Assembly: GCA_963794615.1 (NCBI GenBank)
Contig: CAWCEP010000016.1
Coordinates: 62,001-126,000 of the forward strand
DNA length: 64,000 bases
Direction of reading: 5' to 3'
Source of the DNA: Chersky-840 sp963794615
GTDB lineage: Bacteria; Actinomycetota; Acidimicrobiia; Acidimicrobiales; UBA8190
A program made the position numbers and the translations under genes. Below, in pieces: positions 24,354 through 32,292 of this stretch; the first letter of the stretch is position 1; each line of letters starts with the position of its first letter. A model generated the notes under the pieces. The model saw only the letters and a program-made list of their open reading frames with translations, was not told the DNA's origin and did no database searches.

Positions 24354-25929
24354 ATGGGATCACTCGGGCTCGGGAACGGGAGCCTCCGCATGGACGACGT
24401 CTACCTGGAGGGGGCAACTCCGGAGGGACCGGCTGTCGTCGGCCACCTGTCGGTGATCGTCGACAGCGATGGGATCACGTTCCTGGGGCCCGAACCGGGC
24501 GAACGACGCACGGTCGGATGGGAACGGTCATCCCCCCTGGAATTCGGTGCTCCGGCCGCACTCCCCGACGGGGAGCAGGGAACGTGCCTGGAGTTCGTCG
24601 TCGACGGTCGTCCCCTGCGACTCCTGGTGCCTTCGAAGAAAGGTGCCCACGACGCACCCGGAGCATCCGGGGAGGCCCCTCCGGCATCCGACCCGCCGAC
24701 GCGACCGGCCCACCTCGCCGAACCGCCCCTGTTCATCGACCCGCCGGCCCCGGCCGTCGCCGACGCGCCCGCCCTACTCCTGCAACCACCAGAGCCCACC
24801 CCCGTCGAGCCCGTCGAGACCGTCTTGGAGACGCAACCGGCGCCCACGCTCCTGGAGCCCCCGGCGCCGACGCTCCGCCAACCACCGGCGGCGGTGCCGA
24901 TGCCGTTGCCGGTCTCCGACCCGGTTGGTCCCCCCGCCGCGGTCGTGGTCGACGACATCGCTCTGGTCCCAGCCACGACTCACGACGATGCGGGGACCGA
25001 CACGCTCTCGACCCGGCGGCCGATGAGGACCAATCGGGTCCGGTACGGCTTCCGGCCTGGTTCCGCTATGTCTCGAGGCAGTCCCGTGAGTCCAAGAAGC
25101 AGGCACCGACACGCGCCGAGCGAATCGTGCGGCTCGTCGTCTTCACGGTGCTCGCCGGGCTCATCCCCATCGCGGTCGGGGTGCGCTACTTCCAGAACAG
25201 GGCACGACGGGACACATCACGGGCGTGGCCCTGACCGACGCCGCCATCGCCGGCACGGGTCGGGATCCAGCCCACGGACCTGCCCGGGTGGAGCGCCGGC
25301 GCGCCCCAGATCGGCAACGCCTTCGCCGCCGGCGCCACGACGCATGGCGCGGCCGCCCTGAACACGGCCGAGCAGGCCTCGACCGTGCTGGCCCGGTGTC
25401 TGCACGTTCCGGTATCGGCTGTGGACGGGGCCTTCGGCATGGGGAACTCGGTGTCGCAGCGCACCGCCGAGGCGATTTCGCCTTCCTACGCGGATCCGGC
25501 CGGCAACGGCGGAGCGGTGAGCTCGGTGGTCGACGTGGTCCAGAGCCCGCAGATCGAGGCCACGGCCGACGCCACGGTCTTCCAGGACCCGGCGCTGTTC
25601 GCCACCTGTTACCAGCCCTTCGTCCAGGCGATGCTGCCCTATGCCTCGGGGGGTGGGACGACGGGGTTCGCCACCGCCACGGTGCAGCCCGTCGTGGTCC
25701 CGGTGCCCGCAGGTCCGGGCGCCGTCACGGTGGCCGGGTTCCAGATCGCCCGCATCGCCAACGACGACGGGTCAGACCAAGACCGTCGTCTCCATCGCCA
25801 CCGCCGTGTTCGTCGGCCGTGTGCAGGCCACGCTCGGGACGGTCAGCAACCTCGTCTTCTCACTCGACGCCCAGAACCAGCTCGTGCGACGACCTCGAGA
25901 TCCGGTCCATCGGCGTGGGCCAGCTGTGA
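24354..25929 (+). pseudogene. Membrane protein with cytoplasmic beta domain, Pro-rich linker and exported domain; about five frame changes
   Basis: From ATG 24354 (GGAGGAGGG upstream) the first 100 residues form a beta-rich domain (GHLSVIVDSDGITFLGPEPG, CLEFVVDGRPLRLLVPS), perhaps PH-like. A long Pro/Ala linker follows. Then in other frames come WFRYVSRQSRESKKQ, a membrane helix (LVVFTVLAGLIPIAVGVRYF), and an outer domain with LTDAAIAGTG, QPTDLPGWSAG, ARCLHVPVSAVDGAFGMG, DPALFATCYQPFVQAML and FSLDAQNQLVRDLEIRSIGVGQL ending at 25927-25929. Frame changes fall near 25030, 25198, 25262, 25772 and 25892. The two Cys of the outer domain may pair. I do not recognise a function. All pieces remain collinear and sensible, so poor sequence is likelier than decay. 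Confidence 0.6.
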
Positions 25930-25947
25930 GGCACCCGCCGTTCGGGT

Positions 25948-27306
25948 TCAGCCCGGCGTGAGGCGGCCGATGGTGCACAACGCCCGGTAGGCGGCCTCGG
26001 CCGGACCGATCTCGTCGGGACGCACCAGGTTGGCCATGATGCGCAGCAGCCATTCCATGACGCTGCGGGAGTGCATCCCGCTGCGGACGCAGAGCCGCAT
26101 CAGCTCGGGCCGGCTGATCAGCCGGACGAATTCGCGGGCCACCCGGTAATAGAGCCCGTAGGCCGCCTGGAGCTGCGACTCGTAGTCGACGAGGGCGTGG
26201 ACCCCTTCGCCCGACAGGGCCCTCGCCACGCACGCCGCAGCCAGCCGTCCCGTCTCGTAGCCGTAGGCGATGCCCTCGCCGTTGAACGGGTTGATCGAGC
26301 CGGCCGCGTCCCCGATGGCGAGCACGTTGGGGCCGATGCGGGGCCGGACCGACAGGCCCATGGGGAGCTTCCCGCCCGTGGGTGGGCCGCACAGCGTCGT
26401 CTCGGACAGGCCCCACGAGGCGGGAGCCCATTCGAGGAAGGCGTTCATGAGCTGGGTGGTGTTGGCGCCCTTCCAGCGGCCCTCGACCGAGAGGATGCCC
26501 ACGCCCGGCGTTGACGCGACCGTCGCCCATGGGGAATACCCAGCCGTACCCCGGCACCACCGCTCCCGACGCGTCCCTGATGTCGAGGTGGGACTCGATG
26601 AAGGGCTCGTCGTGGCGCGGGGAGCGGAAGTACCCCCGCAGCGCCATGCCGAGCGGGTAGTCCCGGTCCCTCGACGGTGCCGAGGGCCCGGCCGAAGCGC
26701 GAGTTGGCCCCGTCGGCCACCACCGTGTAGCGGGCCCGGACCTCGTGCTGTCGTCCGGCGTCGCGGTCGAGCACCTTGGCCCCCGCGCAGCTCGGGAGCA
26801 CCTCGGCGCGCGATGCCCGGTCCCGCCGACGTGGCCGGCGGTGGCGGGGTCGAGGATGGGCCCGATGGCCTCGGCGCCCTCCCACACCGTGGCGCCCGCC
26901 TTGGCGGCCCGCTCCGCGACGAGCTGGTCGAGGTCGTGGCGGGTGATGACATAGCCGACCGAGGGGAACGCCGGGTGATCGGGCCAGGACATCTCGAGGC
27001 TCATCCCGTAGGCGCACGCCCGCAGGCCGTCGAACCGGTGCGCTCCGGCCAGGGCGCCCGACAGCCCCATGTCGTTGAGCTGGCGCACCGACCGCGGCGT
27101 GAGCCCGTCGCCGCAGGTCTTTTCGCGAGGGAAGTGCTTCTTCTCGACGAAGCACCACGTCCCAGCCGGCGTCGGCCAGCCAGTAGGCGCAGGCCGAGCC
27201 CGAGGGGCCGCCGCCGACCACCACGACGTCGTGGACACGGGAGTCGTCGACCGGCTCGGGCCGACCCGCCAGGGTCGATGAGGCCTGGGTTTCGGAGCGG
27301 GGTCAC
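25948..27306 (-). pseudogene. Geranylgeranyl-reductase-family FAD oxidoreductase, four or five frame changes
   Basis: Collinear pieces of one flavoprotein: DVVVVGGGPSGSACAYWLADAGWDVVL (FAD Rossmann site), VEKKHFPREKTCGDGLTPRSV (the KxxFPRxKxCGDGL signature of the family), YVITRHDLDQLVAERAAKAGA, YTVVADGANSRFGRALG, RDYPLGMALRGYF, GWVFPMGDGRVNAGVGIL and IGDAAGSINPFNGEGIAYGYETG. Breaks lie near 27149, 26815, 26667 and 26507, and one more is likely near the start, since GTG 27306 is in another frame. Actinobacterial members next to nuo genes reduce the isoprenoid tail of menaquinone (MenJ-like); that role is inferred. The gene is divergent from the nuo operon. Complete apart from the small indels. 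Confidence 0.75.
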
Positions 27307-27433
27307 CGGCTAGATCGTAGGGGGGCGGCGGGCAGGCCGGCATCCTCTTCGATCCGGGGTCCCCGACGCCTCGACGCCACGCGATTCTCAATGTGCTCGT
27401 GCGCAGGGTGCCGTGGTAGAACCGCATTCGGTC

Positions 27434-27892
27434 ATGAGCGCCTACCTGCCGATCGTCGTGCTCTTCGTGCTGGGCGTGCTCTTCGCGGGCCTGTCCTTCA
27501 TGGCGTCGGGCCTCCTCGCCCCGCGCAAGCGTCCGACGGCGGCCAAGCTCGCGCCCTACGAGTGCGGGATCGTCCCCGACCGCGAGCCCCCGCAGCGCTT
27601 TCCGGTGCGCTTCTACCTCGTGGCCATGATCTTCATCATCTTCGACATCGAGATCGTGTTCCTCTATCCCTGGGCGGTGGTCTTCCGGTCCGATCTGCAC
27701 ACCTTCGGGCTCATCGAGGTCTTGGTGTTCGCCGCGGCCGTGTTCATCTCGTTCCTCTACCTCGTGAGCAACGGGGCGCTCAACTGGGGGCCGGCCAAGC
27801 AGCTTCGCGCGGCCCTGCCCGAGCGCACCACCGAGTCGACCATCGCCCGCGTCGGGCCCGGTCAGGGACCGGGCGCCGGACAGGCTGCATAA
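27434..27892 (+). CDS. nuoA: NADH-quinone oxidoreductase subunit A
   Basis: 152 residues from ATG 27434 (GTG 27413 is an in-frame alternative). Three membrane helices; the conserved loop KLAPYECGIVPDREPPQRFPVRFYLVAMIFIIFDIEIVFLYPW includes the family Cys and the Asp-Glu pair near the quinone channel. A Gly/Pro-rich tail follows. It opens the 14-gene nuo operon for proton-pumping complex I, which passes electrons from NADH to menaquinone or ubiquinone. The 120-base upstream gap shows no clear Rex operator. Confidence 0.96.
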   Translation: MSAYLPIVVLFVLGVLFAGLSFMASGLLAPRKRPTAAKLAPYECGIVPDREPPQRFPVRFYLVAMIFIIFDIEIVFLYPWAVVFRSDLHTFGLIEVLVFAAAVFISFLYLVSNGALNWGPAKQLRAALPERTTESTIARVGPGQGPGAGQAA

Positions 27893-27909
27893 CCGGGGGC
27901 GAGGGCGGC

Positions 27910-28467
27910 ATGGGACTCGAGGACCTCCAGCACAACTTCCTGACCGGACGGGTCGAGGACCTGGTGAAGTGGGCGCGCCGCAACAGCGTGTGGCCCGTCA
28001 CCTTCGGCCTGGCATGCTGCGCCATCGAGATGATGTCGGTCGGGGCCGCCGACTTCGACATCAGCCGTTTCGGGATGGAGGTGTTCCGGGCATCTCCGCG
28101 CCAGGCCGACCTCATGATCGTCGCCGGCAGGGTGTCGCAGAAGATGGCGCCGGTGCTCCGCCAGGTCTACGACCAGATGATGGAGCCCAAGTGGGTCATC
28201 TCCATGGGCGTGTGCGCGTCGACCGGCGGCATGTTCAACAACTACGCCATCGTCCAGGGTGTCGACCAGGTCGTCCCCGTCGACGTCTACGCACCGGGGT
28301 GTCCACCCAGCCCCGAGATGCTCCTGCACGCCATCTTGACCCTGCACGAGAAGATCCGCACCGGTGAGATCACCCGCCGGCGGGCCCCGACATCGGAGGG
28401 GCCCGAGGGGCTCGCCGGTTGGGTGCCCGAGCGCCCTGACGCAGTCCGGCTGGGAACCCCCCGTTGA
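27910..28467 (+). CDS. nuoB: NADH-quinone oxidoreductase subunit B
   Basis: 185 residues. It carries the last iron-sulfur cluster (N2) before quinone: the tandem cysteines in TFGLACCAIEMM, plus GVCASTGGMFNNYA and YAPGCPPSPEMLLHAIL. The gene is 17 bases after nuoA, and its stop shares bases with the nuoC ATG (TGATG). Length is typical apart from a 25-residue Pro/Gly/Arg-rich tail. Confidence 0.97.
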   Translation: MGLEDLQHNFLTGRVEDLVKWARRNSVWPVTFGLACCAIEMMSVGAADFDISRFGMEVFRASPRQADLMIVAGRVSQKMAPVLRQVYDQMMEPKWVISMGVCASTGGMFNNYAIVQGVDQVVPVDVYAPGCPPSPEMLLHAILTLHEKIRTGEITRRRAPTSEGPEGLAGWVPERPDAVRLGTPR

Positions 28468-28983
28468 TGCCGGACAGCGCCCCTGTCGAACTGTCGATCC
28501 CCGACGTGCCCCGGTCCACGTCGATCGACGGCCACGATCTTCTGTTCCCTCGACCGCGACGTCTACCACGACGTGGTGGCGGCACTCCGAGAGGCCGGGT
28601 TCGGGATGCTCGCCGATCTCACCGCGGTGGACTACCTCGGCCATCCGGGGCGCGAGCTCCCCGACGGGGTCGAGCCCGAGCGCTTCGAGCTGGTGGTCAT
28701 GCTCTTGTCCCTGGCTTCGGGGGATGCTCCGCAGGTCCGGCGCGTGCGAGTCCGGGTGCAGGTTCCCGAGGGCGCCGCCGAAGTGACGTCGCTGTGGGAT
28801 CTCTACCGGGGGGCCGAAGCCATGGAGCGCGAGGCGTACGACATGTACGGCATCGCGTTCACGGGGCACCCCGACCTGACCCGGATCCTCATGCCCGAGG
28901 ACTGGGAGGGTCACCCGCTGCGCAAGGACTTCGGCGTGGGCCGCGTGCCGGTGCAGTTCAGGGAGGCCCCGGGGCCCCGATGA
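28467..28983 (+). CDS. nuoC: NADH-quinone oxidoreductase subunit C, one frame change
   Basis: Corrected length is about 171 residues. From ATG 28467 the frame runs to DGHDLLF. At about 28548 an extra C in ttccctcgac shifts it; removing one base gives LDRDVYHDVVAALREAGFGMLADLTAVDYLG and the conserved 30-kDa signature REAYDMYGIAFTGHPDLTRILMPEDWEGHPLRKDFG. NuoC contacts NuoD in the peripheral arm. The other thirteen nuo genes are intact, so the indel is most likely a sequence error. The stop overlaps nuoD (ATGA). Confidence 0.88.
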
Positions 28984-30371
28984 GCGACCGCACCCGCATC
29001 ACCACCGAAGCGCCTGCGTCCGAGACGCCCGACGCCGGGCCTGACGCGTCGTCGCCGTTCGTCCAGGAGACAGCAGAGGGATCGCAGGAGTTGGCACCGC
29101 GCCACGCCACCGCCCCCGAGGAGCTCGAGCGCGAAGTGGGCTCGGTTCTGCGGCTTCCGGAGGGCCACGGCTTCGACGTGTCGGACATCGACATCGAACA
29201 TCCCGACGACGAGACGATGATCATCAACATGGGCCCGCAGCATCCGTCGACCCACGGGGTGCTGCGCCTCATGATGGAGCTCGACGGCGAGACGGTGCTG
29301 CGCACCAAGCCCATCATCGGATACCTCCACACCGGGATGGAGAAGACGGCGGAGGAGCTCACCTATCAGCAGGGTGCCACCAACGTCACCCGCATGGACT
29401 ACCTGTCACCGCTCAACAACGAGCTGGTCTTCGCACTCGCCACCGAGAAGCTCCTCGGCATCGAGCTCCCGCCGCGCGCCATCTGGATCCGCATGCTCTT
29501 GTCCGAGCTGCAGCGGGTGTCGTCGCACCTCATGTGGTTGGCCACCAACGGCATGGACGTCGGTTCCACCACCATGATGATCTTCGGCTTCCGAGAGCGC
29601 GAGCTCGTGCTCGGGTTCTTCGAGAAGACCACCGGGTTGCGGATGAACCACAACTTCATCCGTCCCGGGGGCACGGCCGCTGATCTCCCCGACGGCTGGG
29701 AGGACGATGTCGAGGTGATCCTCGACAACGTGACCTCGCGCCTCGCCGACTACGACGCCTTGCTCACCGGGCAGCCCATCTTCAACGAGCGCATGGAGGG
29801 AGTGGGGCCGATCACCGCCGCCGAAGCCATCGCCTTGTCGGCCACGGGGCCGATCCTCCGCTCCACCGGCGTGGCCTGGGACCTGCGCCGGAACATGCCG
29901 TATCTCGCCTACGACGAGGTCGACTTCGACGTCATCATCGGCACCTACGGCGACAACTTCGATCGCTACGCCATCCGCATCAACGAGATCCGGGAGTCGG
30001 TGCGCATCTTGTGGCAGGTGCTCGACAAGATGCCCCCCGGTGACTACCGGGTGCAGGACAAGAAGGTCACCCCACCGCCGCGGGCCCGTATCGACGAGTC
30101 CATGGAAGCGCTCATCCACCACTTCAAGATCTTCACCGAGGGCTTCAAGGTCCCCGAGGGCGAGGTCTATGTCGCCATCGAGTCGCCCCGGGGTGAGCTC
30201 GGGTGCTACCTCGTGTCCGATGGGTCGTCGAAGCCGTTCCGGATGCACATCCGGGCGCCGTCGTTCGTCAACCTCCAGAGCCTCCCGGTCATGATGCACG
30301 GGGGCCTCATGGCCGATGCCGTCGCCACCATCTCGTCGGTGGATCCCGTCATGGGCGAGGTGGACCGGTGA
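28980..30371 (+). CDS. nuoD: NADH-quinone oxidoreductase subunit D
   Basis: 463 residues. This 49-kDa subunit forms the quinone pocket with NuoB. Motifs: MGPQHPSTHGVLRLMMELDGE, YLHTGMEKTAEELTYQQ, RVSSHLMWLATNGMDVGSTT, NHNFIRPGG and the C-terminal SPRGELGCYLVSDGSSKPFRMHIRAPSF, VDPVMGEVDR. The first 70 residues are an extra acidic, Ser/Ala-rich N-terminus compared with E. coli-type chains. Both ends overlap neighbours by 4 bases. Confidence 0.97.
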   Translation: MSDRTRITTEAPASETPDAGPDASSPFVQETAEGSQELAPRHATAPEELEREVGSVLRLPEGHGFDVSDIDIEHPDDETMIINMGPQHPSTHGVLRLMMELDGETVLRTKPIIGYLHTGMEKTAEELTYQQGATNVTRMDYLSPLNNELVFALATEKLLGIELPPRAIWIRMLLSELQRVSSHLMWLATNGMDVGSTTMMIFGFRERELVLGFFEKTTGLRMNHNFIRPGGTAADLPDGWEDDVEVILDNVTSRLADYDALLTGQPIFNERMEGVGPITAAEAIALSATGPILRSTGVAWDLRRNMPYLAYDEVDFDVIIGTYGDNFDRYAIRINEIRESVRILWQVLDKMPPGDYRVQDKKVTPPPRARIDESMEALIHHFKIFTEGFKVPEGEVYVAIESPRGELGCYLVSDGSSKPFRMHIRAPSFVNLQSLPVMMHGGLMADAVATISSVDPVMGEVDR

Positions 30372-30988
30372 CGCCGTCGGGGGCCGGGCACCTGTCCGAG
30401 GACATCCTCACCCGGGCGCGCGAGCTCGTCGGGCTGTACCCCCACCCGCGCTCGGCCCTGATCCCCATCTGCCACCTGGCCCAGGAGCACGACGGCTGGC
30501 TGCACCCCGAGGCCATCGACGAGATCGCCGAGCTCGTGGGGCTCACCCCGGCCGAGGTCCTCGGCACGGCGTCGTTCTACGAGATGCTGCACACCGAACC
30601 GGTGGGGACCTACGTGGTCACCGTGTGCACCAACATCGCATGCATGCTGCGCGGCGCCTACGAGCTCGTCGACCACATCGAGGGCACCCTGGGCATCCGG
30701 TCGGGGTCGACGACGGCGGACGGGATGTTCACGTTGGAGGAGACCGAGTGCATCGCCGACTGCGGTCGGGCCCCGTGCCTGGCGGTGAACCACCGCTTCG
30801 TGGGGGATGTGACGCCGCAGTCGTTCGACACCCTCGTCGACGAGCTCCGGACCGGCACGCGCGCCGACGACATCCCCCCGCACGGCACGCTCGTCCGGGT
30901 ACGGCGCCAGGGCGGGCTCCGAGTCGACGACGCCACCATCCGCGCCGAGCGCGAAGCGGCGTCGGCGGCGGCCGGAGGGGAGGGGTGA
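30368..30988 (+). CDS. nuoE: NADH-quinone oxidoreductase subunit E
   Basis: 206 residues from GTG 30368. Thioredoxin-like [2Fe-2S] subunit: the cluster ligands are C-x4-C in VCTNIACML and C-x3-C in ECIADCGRAPC. The N-terminal helices (LSEDILTRARELVGLYPHPRSALIPICHLAQ) are standard. The last 40 residues are a charged extension. It pairs with NuoF in the NADH dehydrogenase module. Confidence 0.96.
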   Translation: MTPSGAGHLSEDILTRARELVGLYPHPRSALIPICHLAQEHDGWLHPEAIDEIAELVGLTPAEVLGTASFYEMLHTEPVGTYVVTVCTNIACMLRGAYELVDHIEGTLGIRSGSTTADGMFTLEETECIADCGRAPCLAVNHRFVGDVTPQSFDTLVDELRTGTRADDIPPHGTLVRVRRQGGLRVDDATIRAEREAASAAAGGEG

Positions 30989-32292
30989 TGGCGGTCACCG
31001 AGGCTCCCCGCATCGTGACGTCGCGCCTCGAGTACGAGGACTCCCACACCCTGGAGCGCTATCTCGCCACGGGCGGGTACGACGGGTTGCGCAAGGCGCT
31101 GGGCATGCCCCCCCAAGAGGTGGCGCACGAAGTCGACGCCGTGAGCCTGCTCGGACGGGGAGGAGCGGGCTTCCCGGCGGGGCGCAAGTGGTCGATGCTG
31201 CGCAAGGCGCCGACCACGTACCTGGTGGTCAACGGCGACGAGAGCGAGCCGGCCACCTTCAAGGACCACCTCCTCATCGAACGGGACCCGCACCAGTTGA
31301 TCGAGGGCGTCGTCATCGCCGCCTACGCCATCCAGGCGGCGCGCGCCTTCATCTACGTGCGCGGCGAGTTCGCCCTCGGGCTCGAGCGGGTCCAGAGCGC
31401 GCTGAACGACGCCTACGAGCACGGCGCCGTGGGCCACGACATCTTCGGCTCGGGGTTCTCCATCGACGTGGTGGTGCACCCCGGGGCCGGCGCCTACATC
31501 TGCGGGGAGGAGACGGCCCTGCTCGAGAGCCTCGAGGGCAAGCGGGGATTCCCCCGCATCAAGCCCCCGTACTTCCCCGCTGCCATCGGCCTCTACGGCG
31601 AGCCCACCGTGGTGAACAACGTGGAGACGTTGTCGAACCTGCCGTGGGTGATGGTCAACGGGTCCGAGGCGTTCACCGCGCTCGGTGCCGGTCGGTCCAC
31701 CGGGACGCGCCTGTTCGCGCTGGCCGGGCACGTGCGCAATCCGGGCGTGTACGAGGTGGAGATGGTGAAGACCACCTTCCGGGACCTCGTGTTCGCCCCC
31801 GTCTTCGGGGCCGGGATCCCCGGCGATCGCGAGCTCAAGGCCATCATCCCCGGCGGGGTGTCGGCCCCGTGGTTCGGCCCCGAGCACCTCGATCTCCCGT
31901 TGGGCCAGGACGAGGTGGGAGAGGCCGGGTCCATGCTCGGGTCGGGCTCGATCGTCGTGATGGACGACACCACCTGCGTGGTGCGCGCCGCGTGGAGGAT
32001 CACCCGGTTCTTCTGGCGCGAGTCGTGCGGGCAGTGCACACCCTGTCGCGAAGGGAGCGGCTGGTTGGAGAAGATCCTGCGCCGCATCGAGGACGGCGAG
32101 GGGCTCGAGGCGGACGTCGACCTGCTCATGGACGTCTGCGACAACCTGGCGCCCGGCGTGTCGTGGCCGCCCCAGCAGACGACCATCTGCGTGCTGGGCT
32201 CGTCGATCCCGTCGTCGATCGCCTCGGCCATCCGGATGTTCCGTGACGAATTCCTGGTGCATGTGAAGGACGGGGGGTGCCCCTATGGCTGA
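30988..32292 (+). CDS. nuoF: NADH-quinone oxidoreductase subunit F
   Basis: 434 residues. It binds NADH and FMN and the N3 [4Fe-4S] cluster. Motifs: LLGRGGAGFPAGRKW (NADH/FMN site), VNGDESEPATFKDHLL, GAGAYICGEETALLESLEGKRG and the cluster segment ESCGQCTPCREGSGW with a fourth Cys in TTICVLGSS. It overlaps nuoG by 8 bases. Confidence 0.97.
   Translation: MAVTEAPRIVTSRLEYEDSHTLERYLATGGYDGLRKALGMPPQEVAHEVDAVSLLGRGGAGFPAGRKWSMLRKAPTTYLVVNGDESEPATFKDHLLIERDPHQLIEGVVIAAYAIQAARAFIYVRGEFALGLERVQSALNDAYEHGAVGHDIFGSGFSIDVVVHPGAGAYICGEETALLESLEGKRGFPRIKPPYFPAAIGLYGEPTVVNNVETLSNLPWVMVNGSEAFTALGAGRSTGTRLFALAGHVRNPGVYEVEMVKTTFRDLVFAPVFGAGIPGDRELKAIIPGGVSAPWFGPEHLDLPLGQDEVGEAGSMLGSGSIVVMDDTTCVVRAAWRITRFFWRESCGQCTPCREGSGWLEKILRRIEDGEGLEADVDLLMDVCDNLAPGVSWPPQQTTICVLGSSIPSSIASAIRMFRDEFLVHVKDGGCPYG

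Noticed and set aside
23848..24417. Minus-strand frames in the 23.9-24.35 kb gap
   Set aside because: Low-complexity Arg/Pro/Ala composition, no motif, no ribosome site.
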